From Cylicocyclus nassatus (Eukaryota > Nematoda > Chromadorea > Rhabditida > Strongylidae), in contig CATQJL010000001.1 of the NCBI GenBank assembly GCA_958299035.1, positions 52,316,333-52,380,332 on the forward strand: 64,000 nt of DNA. The letters are read 5' to 3'. Shown in pieces: positions 44,201 to 53,700 of the stretch (its first letter is position 1; each line of letters starts with the position of its first letter). The notes beneath the pieces were generated by a model. That model had not been told where the DNA came from. It made no database searches and was given only the letters and a program-made list of their open reading frames with translations. The position numbers and the translations under genes were made by a program.

Positions 44201-46698
44201 TTGTTTGTCAAAAATCCAATTTTCAGGTGACAAAATTTTTTTAAATTTTAGCTTCAAACTTTCCATGGAATGCGACTTAAGCGGATCCTTGGCGATGTTT
44301 TGTAGAGCTTGATCTACTCTATCAAATCATGTCCTAAGTTTACTGGGAAAACAAAAACAGATTGAATTGTATGAAAAAGGAGTTTACTTTTGGGACAACC
44401 CAATAGTTGTAATTAGCATGCTAAAACTCTCCTTCCCTCAAACTTCCTGGACGAAATTTCGGGCAATGTCGGAATCAAAATCCATCTACCCTAGGCAATT
44501 CTGGGAAACGGCGCTAGTGTGCGAAGCAGAATGAAATCATGATCAGCGTGCTGAATAAGCCCCGTGAACCAAACGTCATTTTGACCCTCACCGCATATTC
44601 ACCTTGACCACAGAAGTGAAGACCTTGTTAGAACAGTTTAACGAACGCCGAGAATGTCTAAGGGCCGCATGCGTTAACATCCCCGCCGGGGAGGGGGGAT
44701 CGCAGCTTCAGAAAAGCTTTACATCCTAAAGCTTCGAACCTCTGGATTTCATGCTATTTACCTATTCGTAAGTATTCCTACCATCCTTCACTGAAAACAT
44801 ATTGATAGCATGAATGGAGCAGAAAATCAGCGTTAGAGGGCACTCTTTGATTAATAACTCTTCTCCTGCCAGTACGACTGTTTTCTGCTTTTGTGAGAGT
44901 ATCACTTGCAGTGTATGATTAGAGATTTGTCTACACTCACATCATCATATTCATCATCGTCTTCTTGCGTTCCAGGTTGATCGTAGACGCGGTTCCCTGT
45001 CTGCACATATTTATCTGCCCTCGATGGGTACGTCTGGGTTATCCTGCAAGGAATGCTTTACTCGCAGAAGAATGGTTGCTTTTGCTTACAAGCGAATCTG
45101 CTTGTGTTAATTACGCGAAAAACCGTGAGAGCTTCTCGCAAGTGTGGATTTAGATGCAACTAAAAGGTTGTGCTAGATACAAATCCTTATCAACTGTAGT
45201 GTCGGGTGTACCAGCATCTCCACTTCCGCGCAGAACTTTGCACCTCTTCCGCGAACATGCCCTCTAATCACTTGCAATCAATTGAGGCTTCGCCTTTCCA
45301 CGCTAGTGGTGGGAGAGTGATAAGAAAGCATGTTCGCGAAAGAGGTGCAGAGTCCAGGCGAAGCGGCCGCACCTGAGCGGAGCTGGTGCTCCCGACACTG
45401 CGGTTGGTAAGCCCTGTATAAGATATCCTTCTCCAGATATTTGTAAGACCAAAATACAATTAGTCTGTTTTCATAGCTCCAATACTTTGCAAAAAGCCAG
45501 GGCAGATAGCATTGGCGGCGATAACTGCATTCATAGTCGTCCGGAGATTAAAGCCTGTTTATAATCGCACACTTTTAAATACGTATTAGAAAATGGGGGT
45601 TGCTCATTTTGTTGGGGCGATGCGTACATCTCGCAGATTTGCAGCACGTTATCAGGGTGGTCGCTTTTTCAAACGCCAGCTAGTCCGAAATTGACCGTAT
45701 GATTGATTCCAGCATGCGTCGTTTGTCCATTCGGCAAAGAGAGTGTTTGCATGGTTTTCGGAGTGTATATTCATCATAATTTTTCGGTGATACGTATATC
45801 CGAAAAAAAGGGCGCCCTTTTTGATATATTTGCTTTAAAGCAGGGTTAATCAAATAGACCCGCTACTGCATTCGGCAGTCATCGCATTTTGTGCCACGAA
45901 AATGCTGTGGTATGTATTAGAGTGTCTGTACTAGTGTACGAGCCGAGCCCCTTGCGCGCAAAAGCTTGGAAGCATTTTGGACCGACGCCAAAGATAAATT
46001 GGAAGGAAGAATGTATTGCGATCTAATGAGTACTCGCCATCAGTCCCTATGTAGATTTTGGTATGAGGTTTATAAATTGAGAAAGAGATATAACCTGAAT
46101 ATATAGCTCTCTGACACATCTCTTCAAGTTATATTTATAAAGCGAGTATCTACACGAACCTTTCCTTTGACTTTCGTACCATTTCGAAATGACTTTCATC
46201 TTGGGCTGTCGTTTTATCGTCTAAGGCCTCGGACAGAGTTCACGCGATTTGATCGTCGCGATTCAATCGCTACAGACAAGTGTTACGAGTTCATTGCATG
46301 CCGATCTTCTTACATTCGGTTGTGATAGTTTCACAAACGACTAATCGTGAATAACTATCACAACCGAAATACAAGAAGATTGACATGCAATGAACTCGTA
46401 ACACTTGTCTGTAGCGACTGAAACGCGTCGATCAAATCGCGTGAACTCTGTCCGAGGCCTAAGGGTTTTTACTTATGTTTTCGACTTTGTGGGCTCTGGA
46501 GGAGATCTCGTCGAAACATTGGCCGTGAATAAAGAGTATTACTGTCTGGGTTTATCAAGTATTTGACGTCAAGATTAATAAATTGAAGGAAGTTGTTAGA
46601 CCTTGTGGATATTTGCTCCATCAATATTGTTCTAAAATCATAACTCTAAACTCTCTGGTGTGATGACATACTCACTATCACAAAGTCTAGCAGCAGCT
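41232..46698 (-). CDS. C-terminal exons of an unrecognised protein with a highly acidic tail (partial gene)
   Basis: Minus-strand exons in order: 46676-46698 (23 nt, less sure), 46160-46220, 44941-45043, 41232-41336. GT/AG junctions and phases agree throughout (phases 1, 2, 0). The joined peptide runs AAARLCDN, DKTTAQDESHFEMVRKSKER, ITQTYPSRADKYVQTGNRVY, an acidic stretch EDDDEYDDEDESEEDEDG, and ends VPPSTKRYIYTVFD before TGA. The upstream part was not located; a possible exon at about 48172-48214 (SSSDYRGARKK) does not join in phase without another exon between. The acidic run suggests a nuclear or nucleic-acid/histone-related protein, but this is only inference from composition. It converges with the NC2-alpha gene, with stop codons 480 bp apart. 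Its 3.6-kb last intron is filled with foldback elements. Confidence 0.6.
41843..42198. repeat. Palindromic MITE, AAAGGC.GTGTC terminus
   Basis: TTTTAAAGGCCGTGTCTAGG pairs with CCTGGACACTGCCTCTTAAA. Interior arms pair: TTCATTCACGGCTGAGAAAT with ATTTCTCAGCCGTGAGTGAA. It is the same family as 10384-10742. Confidence 0.75.
42355..43320. repeat. Two concentric foldback repeats
   Basis: The outer arms are about 42360-42465 (TAGATTTACGATATGG, CTCTTCATTACGTAGGAGTA) and 43225-43310. The inner arms are 42690-42770 (GGGGAAGGATACTTGGATGC, then CAAAAAATGCGCTTTTGAAT reading) and 43085-43160. The inner repeat is the CAAGGGAA family of 13711-14178. The outer pair is shared with one end of 47113-47690. The frame 42707-42919 is part of the inner repeat. 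Confidence 0.65.
43434..44403. mobile_element. Mariner-type foldback element hosting a nested MITE
   Basis: The left end TTAGGTTGTCCCAAAAGTAA pairs with TTACTTTTGGGACAACCCAA, with TA on both sides (43432-43433, 44404-44405). The arms share the GAGCTTGATCTACTCTATC motif with the 11831 foldback. The MITE 43944-44158 sits inside. Confidence 0.8.
43944..44158. mobile_element. CAGTCGAG-terminal MITE nested in the foldback
   Basis: CAGTCGAGTAGATTTAGCGG at the left and its complement at the right end are perfect inverted repeats, with TA on both sides. The element is an almost complete palindrome around GCGCGCAATTGG. It is the same family as 36223-36671. Confidence 0.85.
45178..45419. repeat. Foldback MITE with ACAGGGCTTA.CAA terminus, copy 1
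   Basis: Left CTTATCAACTGTAGTGTCGG pairs with CCCGACACTGCGGTTGGTAA on the right; the inner arms TTTGCACCTCTTCCGCGAAC and its complement also pair. A second copy lies at 62816-63052. Confidence 0.75.
45420..46150. other. No gene seen (intron of the minus-strand acidic-tail gene)
   Basis: Ordinary AT-rich sequence without paired repeats that I can trace. Confidence 0.35.
46225..46459. mobile_element. Harbinger-like MITE next to an exon
   Basis: Inverted termini GGCCTCGGACAGAGTTCACG and CGTGAACTCTGTCCGAGGCC are perfect, and the flanks are TAA (46222-46224, 46460-46462), the 3-bp duplication typical of PIF/Harbinger. The arms continue with CGATTTGATCGTCGCGATTC and GATTCATTGCATGCCGATCT-type segments around an ACTAATCGTGA hairpin. 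The low-coordinate copy of the duplication forms part of the 3' splice site (TTAG) of the exon 46160-46220. Confidence 0.85.
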
Positions 46699-46699
46699 C

Positions 46700-47112
46700 T
46701 TGGTTAGTATAAAATTAATAAGAGTGCCTGCACAACCTATGTTTTAATTTTGTGTAACTGGTGCAAAGCAGATTTTTTGATGTGCTGCAGATGTTCGCGA
46801 AGGAGCACCCCTTTCGAGACATATGATCCTCTATCCCGTTACCCGATAGACCTACCTATTTGTCATACCACTGCGCGACTTCCAGCGATCACTCAGCATA
46901 GATTTTTTGTGCTCGTCCATGAATATGAACACTATTCGATCTTGAAGGGGCTGAGAGCCAATCAATCTGCAACGAAATAGTTTATCTCTTTTAGCGATTC
47001 ACAGACTTGAACTAATGCTAAGGTAAGAAAGCATTTTCGCACTTCACAGAAACTCTCATCAAATCCTGCCATTTACTCAGATTATCATTTAGTACCATCT
47101 CCATGCATATAT
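46700..47112. other. No confirmed gene
   Basis: The + frame 46750-46980 is open for 76 codons without a domain. The upstream exons of the minus-strand acidic-tail gene were not found here. Confidence 0.3.
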
Positions 47113-47840
47113 ACAGGGTGTCCCAAAAAATGTGCCTACTGTTTGAGTGTAAATAACTCTCTTGTAACGAAGTGTTTCAAAAAGCTTCAGGTACCATTTT
47201 ATAGTGCGAGGTTAAACTTAGATTTACAGTATGGAGCTAATCATCTATCGCCCTTCATTGCTGTGGGATTACGGTACGAACTTCGACAAGGATTTTGGGC
47301 CATTGAAGGCTATATTTTGTCTCGGGACAAAACCAAACAAGCCAAACTCATGTACTACGGTAATGAGAGCCGCTGTTTTCGAATTTGAAATTTTCACCTA
47401 GCTGTGATGCTTCTTTCCAAAGTTATCCCGGGTAAACCATAATAATTGAATTCCCAGTATTTGTCAGAAATGTGATTACACCGTCAACAAAGCTGAAAAC
47501 ACTCATAAGAAGTTGATAGGTGGAATCAGCGTGCGCGAAAATCCTAGTACGCGCTTTTTCAGATTTTTTGAAAAAAATTATGTTAGGCGGTATATTTCAC
47601 AATTTTTCCATATGCTGGAAGTTTGTACCGTAATCCTACAGTAATGAAGAGGATAGATGATTCGCTCCATACTTTAAATGTAAGTTCAACTTCGCTCTAC
47701 AAATAATACCGGGAGTAGGGAAATCGGGAGTAGCGAATTGGCACGTGGAAATGGGCACACAAAGGTTGTAGGGGGGGGAGGGATGGGGCCTTCATCATAG
47801 TGTTTTGATAGGGCTGGGCGGAGCCGGGTATGCCAGCTAG
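47113..47840. mobile_element. Mixed remnants: GGTGTCCC element piece and a Helitron 3' end
   Basis: CAGGGTGTCCCAAAAAATGT at about 47114 resembles a mariner-type terminus. GTACGGTA/TACCGTAATC segments at about 47265 and 47628 pair with each other. The right end, GGGCGGAGCCGGGTATGCCA then CTAG before T (ending 47840), is a Helitron 3' end with its hairpin; the matching 5' end was not found. Confidence 0.5.
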
Positions 47841-48244
47841 TCTTCAATTGAAGAATTTGCAGCATATTTTGTTCCAGTAAGAAACAGAAAAGCCATTTAC
47901 AGCTAAACAAATTTGATAATTACTGCGATCCTTCCTAAAAATAGTCAGTCTTCCAGTGCATTAGCAAAAAAGTTGTGGCTTCTTCTAAGAGTAATCTGCT
48001 GCGATGTAATAAGACATGATCAAAAAACATGATTCAGCGTTTTGAAACAATTAACTAATGTATCCAAAGTAACATGTAGAACAAAGATAAATGTTCAACT
48101 CATCGTATTTGCTTATTTATTGCTGTGATTTTCAAATTTTACTTTGGATCCAGCTTACGGAGCAATAGCGCTTACCTTCTTCCGAGCACCTCTATAGTCC
48201 GATGAGCTTAAAATTTTCCTGTTTAGAGCTAGATAAAAAAATTG

Positions 48245-48811
48245 AAAATTTGAGCTAGGGGGCTGGAATTTGGCACAGGGGTGTAATCGAGCATGCTGAT
48301 CACCCCCCTTGGGGATGATCAGCATGCTCGATTACCCCCCTGTGCCAACTCCCAGCCCCCTAGCTCAAACTTTGCAAAAAAATCGATAAAATCGATAAAA
48401 GTAATCGATAATCCCGAAAACCAATATTGTATTCGGAATCCCCATGCTCGATTACCCCTCTGTGCGAACTCCCAGCCCCGTAGCTCAAACTTTGCAAAAA
48501 AATCGATAAAATCGATAAAAGTAATCGATAATCCTGAAAACCAATATTGTATTCGGAATCCCCATGCTCGATTACCCCCCTGTGCCAACTCCCAGCCCCG
48601 TAGGTGAACTCAGCAAAAAAATCGATAAAAATCGATAAAATCGATATCGATCGATGACGAAAAGTAGCCTATGACACCCGCCGGGGCCCGTAGTGTATGT
48701 GTGCCAAGTTTGGTCCGGATCGGTTCAGAAATGGAATTTTCTATTCGGAACATACGTACATACATACATACAGACAGACATACAAACAGACATTCAGCTT
48801 TATATATAAGA
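48245..48811 (-). mobile_element. Palindromic Helitron copy, reverse orientation, truncated
   Basis: On the minus strand it starts TCTTATATATAAAGCTGAAT at 48811 and reads like 18241-18805, including the subrepeats (ATTGGTTTTC, ATCGATTTTATCG) and the palindrome centre GAGCATGCTGATCA. It stops soon after the centre, so the second arm and the 3' end are missing. A CTAGCGACC/GGTCGCTAG hairpin adjoins at 48812-48834. Confidence 0.75.
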
Positions 48812-48944
48812 CTAGCGACCCTACGGGTCGCTAGCAAGCGGGTAGGGCACACCCATAAATAAACGCGTTTCATACCTATAATTTTCTTAAGTGAATTTTT
48901 AATTCATCAGTATATGTATTGCCACAACCGCTCAAAAGTAATAT

Positions 48945-49503
48945 TTTCAGAGATTTTTTCAATGGGAGGAAAGTGGATCATATCGCGCTAAAATTTTGTT
49001 TCGCTCCAGTCATCGCTGTACAGCTTCCTTTCGCAACGTTATCTCGCACTCATGCTTACAATCCGGAAAGGAAAATTGAATTCACCCAGTTCAAAAGCTC
49101 CCAAAAGCGAGATTTTCGAAAATTTTCTGAAAATTTGGCGGAAAAGTGGATCATATCGCGCTAAAATTTTGTTTCGCCCCAGTCATCGCTGTACAGCTTC
49201 CTTTCGCAATGTCACTCTCGCACTCACGCTTACAATCTGGAGTCAATCAAAAGTCGAATTTACCCAGAGCAAGCTCCCAAAGGCGAGATTTTCGAAGATT
49301 TTCTCAAAATTTTGTGAAAAAGTGGATCATATCGTGCTAAAATTTTGTTCTGCTCTAGTCATCGCTGCACAGCTTCCTTTCGCAATGTCACTCTCGCACT
49401 CACGCTTACAATCTGGAGTCAATCAAAAGTCGAATTTACCCAGAGCAAGCTCCCAAAGGCGAGATTTTCGAAGATTTTCTCAAAATTTGGCGGAAAAGTG
49501 GAA
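48945..49503. repeat. Tandem repeat, about 174-bp unit, three and a fraction copies
   Basis: Each unit contains GTGGATCATATCGCGCTAAA, CAGTCATCGCTGTACAGCTT and CAAAGGCGAGATTTTCGAA (or close). Copies start near 48972, 49145 and 49321. Second and third copies are closest. A 155-codon frame across the array (49052-49519) follows from a unit length near a multiple of three. Confidence 0.8.
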
Positions 49504-50758
49504 GCACAGTGAATACTGAGACTGGCTGTGAGCGGATAAATGGTAGGCTTCCACAACTAACTTTGCAACAATGACCAGCTCGCAATTCCAACACCCTTGG
49601 CACGCGCTTGCGTCTTTCAACACACCCATTGCAGCAGCAGATCGTACCCTGCGTGTCGTGTCCTCTCGTTCGCGCTAGGACCTCTGCGTCCTCTTGACCT
49701 CATGATCGCACCGTCGTGTCTCTACACAATAAGGCCCCGTTCGGCAACTGGCGTCTATTCAAAACACCCGTTGAAGGATACATGTGGGCGGACCATCCTC
49801 ACCGTCTCGTTTTTTGGGATCGGGTTTATATTATAGGAGAGGATGGAAGAGGAAGTTTTGCACTACACTAGTTCAAACTGAATCTGTCCAAATAAAGCTG
49901 AATGTCAATTTATCTGTATGTCTGTATGTTTTGTGTGTCTGTATGTCTGCATGCCTATATGTCTGTACGTATGTTGCGAATAGATTTTTATCTGTGAACC
50001 AATCCGGACCAACTTGGCACAAATATGTATACTATTAAAACCCATCTCATGAAGTATGGAACGCTGTTTTCAAATCTGCTTCCGCTATCTGCGAAGCGCT
50101 TTCTATGAGAAGAGTTATGTGAATTTTTTGATGCAAAAACGTGAACGCGCTGCTGCTATAAAGTTTATGCAGAATTCTAAGCTGGAGCTCCTGTGTGGCC
50201 ACCATGATTACCTCCAGGGCTCTTTATGCAGTTAATATCTTCAGTCTAATAAACTCATGGCAGTCATCACTCCTTTCAAACGTAAGAACGAAAGACCTCA
50301 ACACCTGCTTTTACATCAGCCAATTGATTTTTGAACATTCCCACAACTTACTTCCCAGACACGAAAGCAGATTTGGAATCAGCGTTCCATGTTCTATAAT
50401 AAAGTATGCATTTCATACGGAAACGTCTTTTCGACTAAGTATTCTTCCAAGAGATCTCGTGTTGGCGTTCTATGATTAGTATATAATTCTATGTGCCGTA
50501 TGTAAAAGTGCTCATCCAGGTGTTAAGTTATTTGAGTCGAATTGCTCTTATAAAGTAACCTTTAACGGAAATCTGTGCTCTGTAGAATGAGGTAAACTGC
50601 TAAAAGATCAGGATTGCTACAGCTTTACTGGACAAAGTCATACAAATGGACCAAAACCTTATTTTTTGGAACGGAATTGAGATTATATATTCTCACTTGA
50701 TATCAAGATAAATTAGAGAGGCAGTACTCTTTCCGCATTCTCTAAAATAGATTATTAA
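49504..50758. other. No confirmed gene; Helitron 5' fragment and foldback arm
   Basis: About 49893-50030 has AAAGCTGAATGTCAATTTAT followed by TATGTCTG repeats, a damaged Helitron 5' region. About 50040-50120 is one arm of the CAAGGGAA foldback family (GGAACGCTGTTTTCAAATCT). 50759 is the stop of the potassium channel gene. Confidence 0.45.
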
Positions 50759-53700
50759 TCACCTTTTGATTCCTTCTCTTTCATCCGGTATCAAGGTCAT
50801 GGTGGCAACATCTGGATCAATTTGGCGGATTCGATACTGAGCGTCTATGGAACGAATCAACCGATCGAACACCAATCTGACTTTTGCCTGAAACTTGCGC
50901 ATAACGTCATTTACACAATAAGTTATGATTAAACTTGTACATCGCAAATTCCCTTTTTAGCCTGAGGCATAATATAACATAATCACCTGAACTATAGCTA
51001 AGCAAAGTCCTACTACAGACAGCCCAATAAGTGTCATAGCCAAGTTGAAGATAATGAAGTTTGGAGTTTTCGTGACTACGTCACCAAGGCCTAAAATCAC
51101 CGAATTTTACTACTTATTTGCGATCGTATGGAGTATTTGCAAAGCTGAAGTATGCAGAAAAAATTATGTAATTCTTCAGCTTACCGATAGTTGTCAGCGA
51201 AGTGAAAAAGAAGTAGAAGGCACTAAAATAAGACCATTCGTATTCCCACAACCTGCAAAGGAGCATTGGCTGAATTCGTTCAAAACGACCACGACACAAA
51301 CCTTACGATGAACGCTGAGAGGCTGATCCACATGAAAAAGAAGATTATTGCTGCTTTCATGGGTACTGTTTGTGCTTGTTCTTCAGCTGGAAGCACTACG
51401 TCCAGCTCTCCCAGTGGTTTATTTGACTCGATCTGAAATGGTGGACTTCTGCGAGTGAATGTGTAAATAGAATTCTTAGGTGTTTGGACCAACTACTAGG
51501 TGTCATGAGTTCTTTTTTCTATTGTTTTCTACAATATCCTGACAGCATTTTGCAAAATGTATATGGGCATACGAAACCTCTAAGCCTGCTCTACAAAATA
51601 TTTATTTACTTCTTTCATACATCGGGAGGTTTGGAAGAGTTTTCGAGCGTTAAATTTGGAAAACCAAAAAAGGAAAAATTCGTCTTTGACAACCACATTA
51701 CGTCGCCCTCCAAGCAGACCCAAATTGCTAAACAGCTTGAAAAATTTTCAGCGGTTGTAGCAGCGGTTGTAGCAGCGGTTCAGAAACTTAAAAACAATAC
51801 ATTAAAGGTCTTCTTATGAAATTTTCTCAATGTTGACATTATGCAAGCAGTCCTGAGGGAAGACGGCAGACAAGCAATCCAAAAAAGGCAGAAGGGAGGG
51901 ATGGCCTTTCGCTAACAATTATCAAATATGCTTTACTTATTCAAAAATTCGAAATTTGGCGATTACACAGCTTACGTACGCGAGACGGCGAATATAGTCG
52001 CGGCAAAGTTTTGCTTCGCCGACTTTTGAAAATGGCAATCGAAGTCGGAAGAAGGAAAGGAACAAGCACAGACAGTAGCAGTAAAAACATGAAAGGCTAG
52101 TAGGTTGTTCTGTTTATTGTCAAACTTGTTAGGTAAATTTTACTTATGGAATACAGCAAAATTTGGCTACAAAAAAGATGTAGAAATTGATTTTTCGCCT
52201 CTGCCAAAAAATCTTTTTTACTTTCCTGCCAGGTTGCGGGTGATGCATATGAATTTCCAGAGCAGACTCAGAGCTTTAAAGAGCATTAGTTTATTCCATA
52301 TAAAGTTGATCTTGTTGAGAAACATATAACAGAACTTATTCACATCGTAATAACTAAAATAATTTGCTTTTTAATGCTAAAAATATTTTTTTCTGAAACC
52401 CACTTAAAATCGAAATCAAATTAAGACTAAACCTAATGCGTGTTTCGCATGAGATTGTGCTATTTTTTAACACGGGGCCATCAAAACATCAAAACAGAGG
52501 CAACAGAGTATGTCACAACACCTCCTAGAAACAGACAAGCGTTACACCTTCTTACTGTTAAGTAGCCATTATCCTAGCTGCAAAAGTCATATGATATTAG
52601 ACGAGTGTTACCAACTCAAAGCAGAATCTTGTGCGTTTGTGAGACAATTTACAAATTATTCGCAAGTCCTTGATAGAACTTTGGCTACATTTATGTACCA
52701 AAAGTTAGTAGAGTTAGAGGCTGCATACTAGTATATGTAATATGCTCATCTGAAGGATTTCAACCGTAACAGCTAACTTATTTTTCTTTTTTATACTATT
52801 TGTACTCTGGGTGTGCCAAATAATAAAAACAAGAAAGGGGCCGTCCCAATACATGATGTTGATTGGCAAGTAGCCTCGGGCATACCTCACGCGATTTGGC
52901 AGTACTCCAAATGTTCATAACTCATCGTACGGGGTTTCTGAATATACGGGAGATGGGGCATTTTATCAACCTACGAAAATTATACATGCTGTGCATTTGG
53001 GGTCTACCAGCATTAAATTTGAAGACATCTGGCAAATCGCCAGATCGCGTGGCGACTGAAATCGCGTGAGGTATGTCCCTTGCTTTACAGTATAAAGAAG
53101 CCAAATGCTGGTTAACCCTTTACCAGATTAACGATGAAGCGTTAATGCGATTTCAAGTAACTTGTTATTTTAACAATTGAAGGACACTAGCTGGAAACCA
53201 AATTTCGATGTAGCAGAGTACAACGTTGTTATGGATTAACTAATGGTACTGCTCTTCCCCACGTCCATTGTTATTTTGTTAACTCTCCGAATGACAAATA
53301 AAAACAAAGATGGCAATCAAACCTGGTGATCGGTAGTATTCACTAAATTACTCGTTGTTCTATGTACACTCAATAGCGGCACCTGCGCCATGCTGTGCAG
53401 TGACAGCTCGCTGCCTACCCGACGAATTCTGCAAGGAAAGTTTTCCCAACAGTGAACTAAATTCAAAAGAAGAATTAGAGTGGCCTGTAAACAGACTCAC
53501 CTTTCCCTCAAATGTCGCTTCTCCACTTGTCGCTGGAGACTCCTTCAAACACTATCGAATATTTATTGGATTAAGGCTAAAAGCGGACTGACTTTTGACA
53601 CCATCGCTCGTTTACCCAATTCCACCCGTATTCTATCCAAGTGAAGTAGAGAAATCCCCACTCGCATAAAATGGTAAACACCAACGGAATGCCAACAATC

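Noticed and set aside
49052..49519. 155-codon frame as a gene
   Set aside because: It follows a tandem repeat and has no start context or domain.
52510..52731. 73-codon + frame inside a channel intron
   Set aside because: Reads fairly like protein but has no domain and no splice partner; length is within chance for this composition.
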